Assembly (NCBI RefSeq): GCF_004119445.1
Contig: NZ_QICI01000044.1
Location: forward strand, 1-64,000
From: Chryseobacterium sp. CH21
GTDB taxonomy: Bacteria; Bacteroidota; Bacteroidia; Flavobacteriales; Weeksellaceae
DNA: 64,000 bases
Direction: 5' to 3'
Shown: one piece after another, positions 17,066 through 27,733 of the stretch
Layout of the letters: each line of letters begins with the position of its first letter
How positions within the stretch are numbered: the first letter of the stretch is position 1
The notes under the pieces: generated by a model
What the model saw: only the letters and a program-made list of their open reading frames with translations
Told to the model about the DNA's origin: nothing
Database searches by the model: none
Made by a program: the position numbers and the translations under genes

Positions 17066-18595
17066 TTAATAACCAGGGTTTTGTTGCACTTGAGAATTTA
17101 AGTTAATCTCCTGAACAGGAATAGGCAATGTATACTTATAGCTATTGTTCGGAAGGTTTGTAACTGTAACCACGTCATCCGTCTGGTTTCTATCCATAGT
17201 AACACCTGCAGCTACAGCCAATCTTTTTAAATCGATGTATCTGTGTCCTTCCAATGCAAGATCTACTCTTCTCTCTTTCAAGATATCAGCATAAGCTGCT
17301 GTTGAAGAAGCATATACCGGAAGAGGAGCCGTCCCACTGTTATATCTTTTCGCTCTTACTTGCTGAATTAATGTTGCAGCACCAGCAAAATTGTTAGCTG
17401 CAGTTTCACATTCTGCTAAGATGAAATACATTTCTGATAATCTAAATACCTTTAAATCATTTCTTGTAGCAGCACTTGTTTTACCAGGATATTTATCTAC
17501 TACGAGCTGATCAGTATCTCTAGGAGAAGTACTTGTTAAATAATTAGGATCAATTATAGACGAAGCATCAACATATACTGTTCTTCTAACGTCACCTGGA
17601 GTTGTATTAATGATATTAAACAGGTTTCTACCTAAAGCCCACATTGGGTTTCCTGTAATACTAGAACTGTTGGTATTCCATCTTGTTCCAATTGAACTTC
17701 CGTTTCCAGTAGCTAATCTGTTTAATGCAAAAAGAATTTCCCCTTCACTTGTATCATTCCACATATTTGGATATGCTGCTGCTCCAGTTAATGATATACC
17801 AGAATTAGATATTACATCTTGTGCATATTGTTTTGCTAAAGCATAATTCCCTCTATATAGATTAAATCTTGCGGATACTGCATTTACAAATCTTTTATTT
17901 ACATAATATCTATTCAAAGGGATTGAAGTAGCAGGAGGTGTAGGAGTTGGAAAAGGCAGTGTTGTATAAGATGTTAAAATACTTCTAGCATAATCTAAAT
18001 CCGCATTAATAAAATCATAAACATCTTGATTTTTGCTTCTTGGTAACTTTGTATCTACTACCGGAACATCTTTTAAAAGTAAAACGCCCAAACCATTAGG
18101 ATCTTTCATATCAGGAGCAAAGAAGGTCTCCAGTTGAAGGTAACAGTAAGCTCTTATAGCTCTCGCCTGAGCAATTACATAATCATATTGCTTTTTCTGT
18201 TCAGCATTAGCAGGTGTAACGTTTGCCGCACCAGCAAGCAACCTATTTACACGGTTAATTACCAAATAATGCTGAGCCCAAATTCCTGTTGTCAAACCTG
18301 TTGTAGGATCAATAAAATAACGATGTATTTCATATTCCTGACCACCACTACCAGCTCCTGGTTTTACTTCATCTGTAAATACTGCAGAAAAGTAGATATC
18401 ATTATTGATATCCATGTTTGCATACACAGATCCTATTAAATAATCATTAAGATTTGATACACTTGTAAATAATGTAGCATCATCCAGTAATCCAGGCTGC
18501 TCTATATCGATAGCATCTTTACAACTGTTTAAAGTAAAACCAACTGACGATAGACATACTGCTATCACTAATGCTTTTTTATATATTTTATTCAT
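17066..18595 (-). CDS. RagB/SusD family nutrient-uptake outer membrane lipoprotein
   Basis: The substrate-binding lid of the second SusCD complex, 509 residues. Lipoprotein signal with lipobox LNSC (Cys25). SusD-type helical repeats are visible: QARAIRAYCYLQLETFFAPD near residue 140 (the classic ARAxRAxxYLxLxxxF helix), RFVNAVSARFNLYRGNYALA, and the C-terminal RLSEMYFILAECETAANNF and ERRVDLALEGHRYIDLKRL, with the usual PIPVQEINLN close. It follows susC by 11 bases. It is only distantly similar to the SusD at 1534-3027, so it is not a recent duplicate. Confidence 0.94.
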   Translation of the reverse strand: MNKIYKKALVIAVCLSSVGFTLNSCKDAIDIEQPGLLDDATLFTSVSNLNDYLIGSVYANMDINNDIYFSAVFTDEVKPGAGSGGQEYEIHRYFIDPTTGLTTGIWAQHYLVINRVNRLLAGAANVTPANAEQKKQYDYVIAQARAIRAYCYLQLETFFAPDMKDPNGLGVLLLKDVPVVDTKLPRSKNQDVYDFINADLDYARSILTSYTTLPFPTPTPPATSIPLNRYYVNKRFVNAVSARFNLYRGNYALAKQYAQDVISNSGISLTGAAAYPNMWNDTSEGEILFALNRLATGNGSSIGTRWNTNSSSITGNPMWALGRNLFNIINTTPGDVRRTVYVDASSIIDPNYLTSTSPRDTDQLVVDKYPGKTSAATRNDLKVFRLSEMYFILAECETAANNFAGAATLIQQVRAKRYNSGTAPLPVYASSTAAYADILKERRVDLALEGHRYIDLKRLAVAAGVTMDRNQTDDVVTVTNLPNNSYKYTLPIPVQEINLNSQVQQNPGY

Positions 18596-18606
18596 TTTTT
18601 CTTTTT

Positions 18607-21498
18607 TTAAAAATCTACATTAACCCCTAGAGAATATGTTTTTGGATTTGGATATACGTTAAGTGAATACGTTGTAATAGGCTCCACATCAAAACCTTTC
18701 CATCCTGTGAAAGTATATACGTTTTCAGCTTGAGCAAATACCTTAATAGAATTAATTGGTAAGTTGCCTAATATTTTTTTGCTGAAAGTATATCCAACAC
18801 TTACATTCTTTAATCTAACAAAATCAGACTTGAAAAGGAATCTATCAGAAGAACCTGATAATGTTGCATTCACTGCTGATAAGCCTGGTACCGTAGAGTT
18901 TGTATTATTTGGATTCCAAGCATTCAATAAGTCAGAAGAAACGTTAAGTCCAGAAGCAGCATAAGCAGGATTCATTACCCAAGAATATAGGTTATCATAA
19001 ATATATCCTCCTTTCTGATAAGAAAATAATGCATCTACAAAGAACCCGTCATGCTGGAAATTAAATCCGAATCCACCAGTATATTTAGGCATAGGGCTTT
19101 TTCCTGTAAGTCTTCTATCACCTGCAGTTGGTGTTTGAGTTACATTTCCGTTTTTATCTAAGAATAATTGTTCCCCGTTGGCTGGATTAACTCCCAAATA
19201 AGGATAAAGCTGCCACTGATTTGCAGGTCCTCCAACAGCGTCAACAGCGTCGTCTGTAAGGTCATTAGCTTCCATGCTAACAATCTTGTTAGAGTTATAT
19301 CCCATATTCGCATATACGGATAATTTGGTATCTGCTTTTCTAAGGATATGAACTCTTAGGGAAGCTTCAACCCCTTTGTTATCCATTACACCATTATTAC
19401 CTCTTAATGAACCTTGACCTGTAACATAAGTTACCGGAATAGAGTTGAATAATCTTGATGTTCTTTTTTGATAATAGTCAAATGTACCTTCTACTAGCCC
19501 TTTATAGTTGAAATCTAATCCTAAATCAAGTTGTTTTACTTCTTCCCATTTTAGGTTCTTATTTCCAAGGTTTGCCAAATAATATCCTGGCAAACTCTGA
19601 TAAGCAGGAGCTGTAGTAGGATTCGGCCCGTTATAATCCAAATATGAAGAAGGACCTACTGTTAGTACATTGGTATTATTAGTAACCGTAAATAAGTTTT
19701 GGTTACCTGTTGTTCCAAGGGAAGCTCTTAGTTTCAATAAGTTGAAGCCAGATCCTTCCATAAAGTTTTCTTTATCGATATTCCATCTTGCTGCTACTGA
19801 CCAGAAAGTTTCCCATCTGTTATCTTTAGGGAATCTGTATGATCCATCTCTTCTGATAACCCCAGACACACCATACTTTCCTTGGTAGTCATAATCTAGA
19901 GTTCCAAAATACGCCAGCGTTCCTGCAGTAACTTTTAATGCACTTGCAGAAGGGCGATAAAGATCTGGTGTAGCCGGGTTGAAAGGAACATAACCGGTTC
20001 CTGCACCGAATTCCCAAACTAAAGGATCAAGACCGTTTTGCTGTTGAGTATAACTCTGCCAGTTTACTTTAATATAATCTAAATAAGCAGCGGCAGTAAT
20101 AGTATGATCACCAAATGAATGGTTATAGGTAATATTTGTAGTAGTGTTAAACGTTAAATCGTTTACTGTATTAAACTGTTCAAATCCACCATACTTTGCT
20201 GATGTACCATCAGGTTGTTTTTGACCTGCAGCTACTACTAAAGATAAATAACCATTAGCCGCTCTTGCAAATTGTCTTTGATAATTTTTATAGTCAACAC
20301 CTGTTCTGTTTCCAATACTTAAATCTGATGTAAGTTTATAATTAGCACTCACGTTAGCTGTTAAGCTGGTTTCAGTAAACTGGTTTCTGATACCTCCCAT
20401 GATATTATCATAAAGGATGTACGCTCCGTTTCCGTTACCACTTGCCGTTCCAATTTGGTTGAATAATCCCAATCCATTAGTAAATGTAGGTGCTGCTAAG
20501 TAAGGTGCAGAAAGTACAGTTCCGAATAGAGGATTCTGTACAGTGTTTGCATTAATAGCAGTGTTGGTTTCGTCATCCAACTGGTTTCTTTTTGAAAATC
20601 CTAATCCTAAGATTGCACCGAAAGTTAATCTTCCATCGTTGCTTTTCCCGTTAAGGTTATTTCTTAAAGTAAATCTTTTGAAGTCTGTTCCACGAATGTT
20701 ACCTTCACTATCAACGTAACCTAAGGAAACGAAGTTGCTGATATTTTCTCCACCTGCACTTACAGATAACGTATGTTGCTGGCTCATACCTACTCTCGAG
20801 AATAAATCTCTCCAGTCTGTATTGGTAGTGAAATTATTGATATCATTTTGAGACATGGTAGAACCTTTTCCTGCTCCAGCATTTTTCTGAACCTGTAATA
20901 GCTGTTGTCCGGAAGACATATTGTAATCCGTTTTCGGTAACACAGAGAAAGAAGTTAATGCATCATAAGAAATTCTAAGCTTTGAGTTGAATTTTCCTCC
21001 CTTAGTAGTAATTACTACAACCCCGTTCGCAGCTCTGTTTCCATAAATAGCCGTAGCCTGAGCATCTTTTAGAATACTGAATGTATCAATATCATTAGGG
21101 TTTAAGTTTCTAAACTGTGATCCTGATGTAATGATTCCGTCTATAACATATAAAGGATCCGTAGAACCATTTAAGGAGCTAAGTCCTCTGATAATAATAT
21201 TAAACTTACCGGATCCTGGAGATCCAGATGCTGAGTTCGCCACTATACCTGGTGCTGTACCCTGTATAGAGTTAAGAACAGAAATATTTGGTCTGTTCTC
21301 TAATGTTTCAGAACCGATGGTTACTGAAGAAGCATTAGATTTAGCTTTTGTGGATGTCTTGCTATAACCTAACACAACAATTTCATCAATTTTCTGTTCT
21401 TTGTCTTTTTTAGAACTTGTTGTGTCTTTTTGAGCAAATACTACCTGCCCTGTGAAAAATAACACACCGGCTGTCAGTACACGTAATTTAACATTCAT
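18607..21498 (-). CDS. SusC/RagA family TonB-linked outer membrane transporter
   Basis: A TonB-dependent channel of 963 residues. Signal peptide ending VFAQ, then a Lys/Asp linker and the TonB-box-like DEIVVLGYS, the plug with IIRGLSSLNGSTDPLYVIDG and the SusC signature YGNRAANGVVVITTKGGK (about residues 144-161), and a long beta-barrel ending SLGVNVDF. As with the other SusC here, the carboxypeptidase-like N-terminal domain is missing. It heads a susC-susD-lipoprotein operon. No riboswitch or exact consensus promoter was found in the 900 bases upstream. Substrate unknown. Confidence 0.94.
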   Translation of the reverse strand: MNVKLRVLTAGVLFFTGQVVFAQKDTTSSKKDKEQKIDEIVVLGYSKTSTKAKSNASSVTIGSETLENRPNISVLNSIQGTAPGIVANSASGSPGSGKFNIIIRGLSSLNGSTDPLYVIDGIITSGSQFRNLNPNDIDTFSILKDAQATAIYGNRAANGVVVITTKGGKFNSKLRISYDALTSFSVLPKTDYNMSSGQQLLQVQKNAGAGKGSTMSQNDINNFTTNTDWRDLFSRVGMSQQHTLSVSAGGENISNFVSLGYVDSEGNIRGTDFKRFTLRNNLNGKSNDGRLTFGAILGLGFSKRNQLDDETNTAINANTVQNPLFGTVLSAPYLAAPTFTNGLGLFNQIGTASGNGNGAYILYDNIMGGIRNQFTETSLTANVSANYKLTSDLSIGNRTGVDYKNYQRQFARAANGYLSLVVAAGQKQPDGTSAKYGGFEQFNTVNDLTFNTTTNITYNHSFGDHTITAAAYLDYIKVNWQSYTQQQNGLDPLVWEFGAGTGYVPFNPATPDLYRPSASALKVTAGTLAYFGTLDYDYQGKYGVSGVIRRDGSYRFPKDNRWETFWSVAARWNIDKENFMEGSGFNLLKLRASLGTTGNQNLFTVTNNTNVLTVGPSSYLDYNGPNPTTAPAYQSLPGYYLANLGNKNLKWEEVKQLDLGLDFNYKGLVEGTFDYYQKRTSRLFNSIPVTYVTGQGSLRGNNGVMDNKGVEASLRVHILRKADTKLSVYANMGYNSNKIVSMEANDLTDDAVDAVGGPANQWQLYPYLGVNPANGEQLFLDKNGNVTQTPTAGDRRLTGKSPMPKYTGGFGFNFQHDGFFVDALFSYQKGGYIYDNLYSWVMNPAYAASGLNVSSDLLNAWNPNNTNSTVPGLSAVNATLSGSSDRFLFKSDFVRLKNVSVGYTFSKKILGNLPINSIKVFAQAENVYTFTGWKGFDVEPITTYSLNVYPNPKTYSLGVNVDF

Positions 21499-22422
21499 AT
21501 TAACAAATTTTAATATATTTAATGGGCAAATATGTTAATAAATATTAACATCCACAAATTAAACCAATGTTTAAACTACTCTTTTTTTAAATATTTACTT
21601 TAAATTTTACTCAAATCAAATAAGATTCCATAATAATAGATAGTTTTTATTGTGTGAAAATTATTTTTTTACACTTTAAATTCATTTTAACAAATTATTA
21701 ATAACCTAAAAAATACTATTTAGAATCATTATAAATTATATAGGTGTAAAAAATAAAACCTTGCCATTATAAAAAAGTGGTTTTCACTTATTTAGGATAT
21801 AATTATTTTAATTTTCATTGACACTCAATTCCTAGCAAATTTCAAGAATATCTCTAATTTATCAGTTAAAGAAAATATTAAGATTTTTACTGAATTTAAA
21901 GGATTGGGTAACTTCTTTAACAATATCTGTGAAATATATTGAACTTTTGAAATCTATATAAAATTAATGCAATTACTTATCATCACTCTTATTTTAGAGT
22001 TTCATATTACTTTTACTACAGTAAATATATACATGATAATTTTTCTCACTTCAGAGATTTTAATCTCTTTTAAAACTCTAAATATTTAACTTTCTATACT
22101 TATATACAATAATCAATAGTAAATCCTAAAGAGTAAGTTTAGAATTTAAAGCAGTAAAAGTTAAATTTATCCAAAGCATAATTAAATTCTACCTCACTAA
22201 TTTTAACATTTCTAAATGAATTAAACTATAATAAATTGCAATTGAGATTATCTTTTTCTCAGGATGGCATCTCAAAAATCCTATTCTAAAATTGAAACTT
22301 ATTAATCATATTAAAAAATAAATTGACAAATCCAAGCAAAACATTATAAGACTCATCATTTTTCACTAACTTTACCAATAATAACCCATCAATTATATAA
22401 GATAATCAGAAATAATTTAAAA
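21499..22422. other. Long AT-rich intergenic region
   Basis: This 924-base gap lies between divergent genes and has no credible ORF, RNA structure or IS trace that I can see. It is strongly AT-rich, with many short A and T runs. It must hold the promoter of the second susC operon on the minus strand, but I found no exact TAnnTTTG there. One TTGACA-N16-TATAAG pair faces the secreted-protein gene at its right end. Confidence 0.6.
22323..22350 (+). promoter_or_regulatory. Possible promoter of sigma-70 form
   Basis: TTGACA (22323-22328), a 16-base spacer, then TATAAG (22345-22350), 72 bases before the secreted-protein ATG. This resembles the E. coli form, not the Bacteroidota form, so it may be chance in AT-rich DNA. 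Confidence 0.3.
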
Positions 22423-23094
22423 ATGAAAAAATTATTATTCATCGCTTTATTTTTACCGTTTATATTTGTAAGTGCCCAACAATCTTTAAATATTAACAAT
22501 GTAACCGGCTCTCAGTCTGTCTTCGAAAGTGTAGTAGCTTCAGGAACTGGAGCTCCTATAAAATATGAAGATATACAAGGTTCTCCTTACCAATCCCCAC
22601 TTTTCCAAAAAGCTTCTGTTGGAGAAAAATATGGAAATATCGATGTGAGATATAATGCTTACACGGATGACATAGAGTTTTTAAATAATGGAAAAACTGA
22701 AGTTCTGCCTAAACAGGACGATTTCGCTAGAATTGAAGTTCTTTCATCTAAACAAGCTTTTGTCTATTTTAAGAACTCTGCAGAACCGAAAGGTTACCTT
22801 ACCGAAATAGCAAAAGGGAAAAATTCTGTGTATAAGAAGGAAAAAACTATTTTCAAAGATGCAGCTGCAGCTGCTAATACCTATCAAACAGGAAAACCTG
22901 CCATGTTTGTAAAACAAGATCCTGTTTATTATATAAAAACAGCTTCAGGAAATATGAATAAAGTGTCTTCACTAAAAAAGATAACAGATCTTTTCCCTGA
23001 AAAAGAAAAGGAGTATAATATGTATATTAAATCTAATAATTTGAAATTTAATGATGGTGATATAGCTAAACTAATGGCTTTTATTAATCAATAA
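22423..23094 (+). CDS. Secreted protein of unknown function
   Basis: A 223-residue protein with a clean signal peptide (KKLLFIALFLPFIFVSAQ) and no later membrane segment, so probably periplasmic or secreted. The mature part has short beta-type stretches (YGNIDVRYNAYTDDIEFLNNG, of which the core is NIDVRYNAYTDDIEF), several Tyr-Lys pairs, an Ala-rich patch (AAAAAN) and a Lys-rich C-terminus resembling PVYYIKTASGNMNKVSSLKK. The form is that of a small family found in flavobacteria, but I cannot assign a function. It stands alone and ends at a strong terminator. Confidence 0.75.
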   Translation: MKKLLFIALFLPFIFVSAQQSLNINNVTGSQSVFESVVASGTGAPIKYEDIQGSPYQSPLFQKASVGEKYGNIDVRYNAYTDDIEFLNNGKTEVLPKQDDFARIEVLSSKQAFVYFKNSAEPKGYLTEIAKGKNSVYKKEKTIFKDAAAAANTYQTGKPAMFVKQDPVYYIKTASGNMNKVSSLKKITDLFPEKEKEYNMYIKSNNLKFNDGDIAKLMAFINQ

Positions 23095-23124
23095 TTAGAG
23101 TTTTAATTCATAAAAAAATCATAT

Positions 23125-23160
23125 AAATCGGTGTATAAATAATTTATACACCGATTTTTT
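23125..23160 (+). terminator. Rho-independent terminator
   Basis: A near-perfect stem of 14 or more bases (AAATCGGTGTATAA / TTATACACCGATTT) with a run of six T. It ends the secreted-protein gene. Confidence 0.9.
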
Positions 23161-23224
23161 ATATGGTTAATTTTTCATCCTATTTTTCTTACGTATAAAG
23201 TATTCCATCTTGGGCATTTTTGAC

Positions 23225-23268
<44 letters not shown>

Positions 23269-23348
23269 TTTTCTACTAAAGAATTTTTAAAAGCAATTTA
23301 AGACTATAAATGCTGTTCTAGTATCAACAATCACCCTCCGAAACTATA

Positions 23349-23382
23349 CAAAAATGCCACCTCACAAGTGAGATGGCATTTT
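23349..23382 (-). terminator. Rho-independent terminator of the rimP-nusA-infB operon
   Basis: The minus strand reads AAAATGCCATCTCAC, a short loop, GTGAGGTGGCATTTTT, giving a long stem with one G-U type mismatch and a T run, 39 bases after the infB stop. Confidence 0.88.
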
Positions 23383-23420
23383 AACTATGATATACCGAGT
23401 CCTAAGACTCACATCATCTA

Positions 23421-26405
23421 TTACTTTAGTTTTTTCTTGACTGCTACTTCTTCGTAAACTTCAAGAATATCTCCAACTTCGATGTCGTTGTAACCTTTCA
23501 GATTCAGACCACATTCGTAACCTTTTGTGACTTCTTTAACATCATCTTTGAAACGCTTCAAGCTTTCAAGTTCTCCGTCAAATTTCACAATACCATCTCT
23601 CAATAAACGTACTTTAGACTGTCTTGTTACTTTTCCGGTAAGAACCATACAACCTGCAATTGTTCCTACTTTAGAAATCTTAAATACCTCACGGATTTCA
23701 ACATTACCAATCACCTGCTCCTGAATCTCTGGAGAAAGCATACCCTCCATTGCTTCTTTCACCTCATCAATCGCTTTATAGATTACAGAATATGTTCTGA
23801 TTTCAATTTCTTCACGATCTGCAAGGTCTTTTGCATTAGCACCTGCTCTTACGTTGAATCCAATAATAATTGCATCCGATGCTGCTGCCAAGTTGATATC
23901 AGATTCTGTGATCTGCCCAACACCTGAGTGAAGGATTTTCACACTGATTTCTTCTGTTGACAATCTCTGTAACTGATCAGAAAGTGCTTCTACAGAACCA
24001 TCCACGTCACCTTTAAGGATAATATTCAATTCTTTAAATTCTCCTAGAGCAATACGTCTACCCAATTCTTCAAGCGTTGTATGTTTCTTAGTTCTGATTG
24101 ATAATTCTCTTTGTAATTGCTCTCTCTTATTGGCAATAGCTTTACCTTCACTTTCGTCAGCATATACTCGGAATTTATCACCTGCAGTAGGTGCTCCGTC
24201 CAGACCTAAGATGGTTGCAGGAATTGATGGACCTGCTTCTTTAAGATTCTTTCCTCTTTCATCAAGCAAAGCTTTTACTTTACCATGGTTTTTACCTGCT
24301 ACTACATAATCTCCAACTCTTAAAGTTCCTGTCTGTACCAACATTGTTGCTACATAACCTCTTCCTTTATCTAAGGATGCTTCAATAACAACTCCGTTTG
24401 CTGCACGTTCAGGATTTGCTTTTAACTCAAGCATTTCAGCCTGTAATAGAACTTTTTCAAGTAATACATCTACATTATTACCGAATTTAGCCGAGATCTC
24501 TTGTGCCTGAACATTTCCACCCCACTCTTCTACTAAAACCGGAGGGTTCAAGCCAGAAAGCTGTTGACGGATGTTATCAGGGTTCGCATTAGGCTTATCA
24601 ACCTTATTGATTGCAATAATCATAGGAACCTGTGCAGCTTGAGCGTGAGCAATAGCTTCTTTTGTTTGTGGCATCACATCATCATCAGCGGCAATTACAA
24701 TAATTGCAATATCCGTGATCTGAGCACCTCTTGCTCTCATCGCTGTAAAGGCTTCGTGACCTGGCGTATCTAAGAATGTAATTCTTTGTCCGTTTTCAAG
24801 CTTCACGTTATAAGCACCAATGTGCTGAGTAATTCCTCCGGATTCACCAGCAATTACGTTAGTTTTTCTGATGTAGTCCAATAATGACGTTTTACCATGG
24901 TCTACGTGCCCCATTACAGTAACTACAGGAGCTCTTTGCAATAGACTGTCTTCTGTATCAACTTCTTCTTCTGAATCTGTATCTTCAAGATCAGCATCTG
25001 AGAATTCAATTTTATAACCAAATTCGTCTGCTACTAATAATAAGGTATCAGCTTCAAGTCTTTGGTTCATGGTAACCATTACTCCTAATGAGAAGCAAGC
25101 AGAGATTACTTCAGTTGGAGAAACATTCATTAAGCTTGCCAATTCACCTACAGTGATGAATTCTGTTACTTTAAGAGTTCTGTCTTGTGCTTCAAGCTCC
25201 TGCTGACGCTCATCCTGCTCTCTACGGAAAGTTCTTTTGTCTTTTCTGTGTTTTGCAGATTTAGATTTCCCTCCTTTATTAGTAAGCTTTTCTAATGTTT
25301 CTTTGATCTGGTTTTTAACTTGTTCGTCAGTTAGTTCAACTGGCATCACTCTTTGTCCAGGTCTGTTGTTCTGGCCTCCTTTCTTGAAGCCGCCGCCACC
25401 TTGACCTTGAGGACGGTTTCCACCTCCCTGGTTATTTCCAAAACGGTTTCCGCCCTGGCCACCCTGACCTTGCGGACGGTTTCCCTGACCACCTTGACCT
25501 TGACGGTTTCCACCTTGACCACCATTGTTATTATGCGGACGGTTTCCTCCTTGGCCTTGGCCACCTTGGTTATTGTTATTATTTCCTGAGTTTTGATTAT
25601 TCCCCTGACCTTGTTGGTTATTCTGGCCACCAGGTTTTTCAATTCTCTTTCTTTTCTTTTTTGCTCCAGAACCTGGTTTTGGTGCAAACTGAGTCAAGTC
25701 AATCTTTTCTCCAACGATCTTAGGACCGTCAAGCTTCTGATATACTGTCTCAATTTTCTGAGGTTCCTGAGCTTCAGGTTCAGCCTCTACTTTTGGAGTT
25801 TCTACTTTTTTCTCCTCAACAACAGCAGGTTTTGGAGTTTCTTTTACTGTTTCCACAGGTTTCACTTCTTCTTTTTTCTCCTCCATTTTTGGCTTGTCTT
25901 TTTTCACAGGTCTGTTTCTAGATTCTATTTGAGACAAATCAATTTTATCCAAAACTTTGAATTCCTGTTTTTCAGGAGCTGCTTTCACTTCCGGCTGTTC
26001 TTCTTTCACGATTTCTTCTTTCTTTTCTTCAACCGGTTTCGCAACAGGAGCTGCTTCAGGAGCTGCAGGAGTTTCTTCCACTTCAGGCTTATTAGATTCC
26101 AGATCTATTTTACCTAAAATTCTAGTTTCTGGTTTATTTGCTTTAGCTCTTATCACTTCAGGGGTTTTCTTTTCTTCAATTTCCAGTTTTTCTTCCGGAA
26201 CTTTAGTGATCACCACCTCATGGGAAGCTTTTCTTTGTTCGCCGTCTTTAGCAAACTCAGCCTCCAATGCAGAATATGCCGCTTCTTCCAATTGAGCGTT
26301 AGGATTGCTTTCAACCTCGATACCCTTAGCTTGTAAAAACTCTACTAATCTGGACATCGAAATATTGAATTCCTTAACCGCTTTATTTAATCTAATTTTT
26401 GGCAT
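23421..26405 (-). CDS. infB: Translation initiation factor IF-2
   Basis: GTPase that brings initiator tRNA to the 30S subunit. At 994 residues it is on the long side. Order: N-terminal IF2 domain (about 3-50), a Glu/Lys/Pro-rich linker (60-250), a Gly/Asn/Gln/Arg-rich tract (about 255-355), a second IF2_N-type domain (about 415-460), the G domain with [13 protein letters not shown] near 497, DTPGHEAF and NKVDKP, then domains II to IV ending in [19 protein letters not shown]. It is the last gene of rimP-nusA-infB, 76 bases after nusA. The low-complexity tract is built of GGQGGN-like units. Confidence 0.98.
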   Translation of the reverse strand: MPKIRLNKAVKEFNISMSRLVEFLQAKGIEVESNPNAQLEEAAYSALEAEFAKDGEQRKASHEVVITKVPEEKLEIEEKKTPEVIRAKANKPETRILGKIDLESNKPEVEETPAAPEAAPVAKPVEEKKEEIVKEEQPEVKAAPEKQEFKVLDKIDLSQIESRNRPVKKDKPKMEEKKEEVKPVETVKETPKPAVVEEKKVETPKVEAEPEAQEPQKIETVYQKLDGPKIVGEKIDLTQFAPKPGSGAKKKRKRIEKPGGQNNQQGQGNNQNSGNNNNNQGGQGQGGNRPHNNNGGQGGNRQGQGGQGNRPQGQGGQGGNRFGNNQGGGNRPQGQGGGGFKKGGQNNRPGQRVMPVELTDEQVKNQIKETLEKLTNKGGKSKSAKHRKDKRTFRREQDERQQELEAQDRTLKVTEFITVGELASLMNVSPTEVISACFSLGVMVTMNQRLEADTLLLVADEFGYKIEFSDADLEDTDSEEEVDTEDSLLQRAPVVTVMGHVDHGKTSLLDYIRKTNVIAGESGGITQHIGAYNVKLENGQRITFLDTPGHEAFTAMRARGAQITDIAIIVIAADDDVMPQTKEAIAHAQAAQVPMIIAINKVDKPNANPDNIRQQLSGLNPPVLVEEWGGNVQAQEISAKFGNNVDVLLEKVLLQAEMLELKANPERAANGVVIEASLDKGRGYVATMLVQTGTLRVGDYVVAGKNHGKVKALLDERGKNLKEAGPSIPATILGLDGAPTAGDKFRVYADESEGKAIANKREQLQRELSIRTKKHTTLEELGRRIALGEFKELNIILKGDVDGSVEALSDQLQRLSTEEISVKILHSGVGQITESDINLAAASDAIIIGFNVRAGANAKDLADREEIEIRTYSVIYKAIDEVKEAMEGMLSPEIQEQVIGNVEIREVFKISKVGTIAGCMVLTGKVTRQSKVRLLRDGIVKFDGELESLKRFKDDVKEVTKGYECGLNLKGYNDIEVGDILEVYEEVAVKKKLK

Positions 26406-26481
26406 CTATATTATTTACTGTTTTTAATTTTTAAAATTAAAGTATTTCTTTTTTACTGTTTATTAAAATTTATTTAAAATC

Positions 26482-27717
26482 TTAATCTTCAAATTCTTCT
26501 CTCAGAATACGTTTAACCTCTTCAATTGTTTCTTCTTCAAGGTCTACCATATTTAAAAGACTCTCAGTTTCTTTATCCAATACTGATTTTGCAGTTGTAA
26601 GTCCTACTTTCTTAAACTCATCCAAAATCCACTGCTCGATATCATCGTTAAATTCTCTCAATTCAACATCATCATCTTCGCTGGACTCTCTATATACATC
26701 AATTTCATATCCTGACAACCAAGAAGCCAGTCTAATATTCTGTCCTTGTTTTCCAATTACTTTAGAAATCTCTTCAACAGGAGTATACACTAATGCATAG
26801 TTTTGTTCCTCATTGATGTCAATTTTATTGACTGTTACATTTCCTAATGCTCTCTTCACCAAAATCTCAGGGTTTTTAGACCACTGAATAACATCGATGT
26901 TTTCATTTCTCAACTCTCTTACAACGCCATGAATTCTGGATCCTTTTACTCCAACACATGCCCCTACCGGATCAATTCTGTCATCATAAGCATCAACTGC
27001 AATCTTCGCCTTTTCACCAGGAATTCTCACTACTTTTTTAAGCATAATTGTTCCGTCCTGGATCTCAGGAATTTCCAGCTCCAATAATTTCTCAAGGAAT
27101 TTAGGTGCAGTTCTAGAAATAATAATCTGTGGTTTAGAACCTTTGAAATCTACTGTCTCGACAATAGCTCTGATATTCTCACCCTTTTTAAAGAAATCGG
27201 ATGGGATCTGGTTTTCTTTTGGCAAAATAAATTCATTTCCTTCATCATCCAGCAAAATCACATGCTTATGACGGATATGGTGGATTTCTCCAACAACTAT
27301 TTCTCCAATTTTATCTCTAAACTGTTCGTACAGCATTGCATTATTATGCTCCTGAAGTTTTGTAGCCAGAATTTGCTTAAGGGTAAGGATGTTTCTTCTC
27401 CCTAATTGCGCAACAGGAATTTCCATTGTAAAGTCTTCACCTACTTCGAAGGTAGGGTCAATCTTCTTAGCTTCAGAAATTTCAATTTCCAAATCATCAT
27501 CTTCAGACATTTCGTCCTCTACAATTGTTTTATTTAAAAATATCTGAAAATCTCCTTTATCCGGGTTTACAATCACATCGAAATGATCATCTGAATCAAA
27601 TCTTTTTCTCAAAAGAGTCTTCAGTGAATCTTCAATAATTGCCATAAGATCAATTTTACTGATCCCCTTTTCGTCTTTAAAATCACCAAAGGATTCAATC
27701 AACGCTATATTATCCAT
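26482..27717 (-). CDS. nusA: Transcription termination/antitermination factor NusA
   Basis: Binds RNA polymerase and nascent RNA to modulate pausing and termination. The 411-residue protein has the N-terminal polymerase-binding domain (about 1-125), an S1 domain (GEIVVGEIHHIRHKHVIL onward) and two KH domains (KH1 with DPVGACVGVKGSRI; KH2 with EEISKVIGKQGQNIRLAS). The acidic C-terminal repeats of the E. coli protein are absent, as is common outside proteobacteria. The middle gene of the operon, 16 bases after rimP. A hairpin with a U tract in the operon leader is a possible target for its own control. Confidence 0.97.
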   Translation of the reverse strand: MDNIALIESFGDFKDEKGISKIDLMAIIEDSLKTLLRKRFDSDDHFDVIVNPDKGDFQIFLNKTIVEDEMSEDDDLEIEISEAKKIDPTFEVGEDFTMEIPVAQLGRRNILTLKQILATKLQEHNNAMLYEQFRDKIGEIVVGEIHHIRHKHVILLDDEGNEFILPKENQIPSDFFKKGENIRAIVETVDFKGSKPQIIISRTAPKFLEKLLELEIPEIQDGTIMLKKVVRIPGEKAKIAVDAYDDRIDPVGACVGVKGSRIHGVVRELRNENIDVIQWSKNPEILVKRALGNVTVNKIDINEEQNYALVYTPVEEISKVIGKQGQNIRLASWLSGYEIDVYRESSEDDDVELREFNDDIEQWILDEFKKVGLTTAKSVLDKETESLLNMVDLEEETIEEVKRILREEFED

Positions 27718-27733
27718 CTATTCTTTTTTCTTT

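Noticed and set aside
25353..26295. Several long plus-strand frames antisense to infB (up to 174 codons)
   Set aside because: They mirror the low-complexity and Lys/Glu-rich parts of IF-2, giving Phe/Ser- or Thr/Leu-rich peptides. This is a composition effect, not genes.
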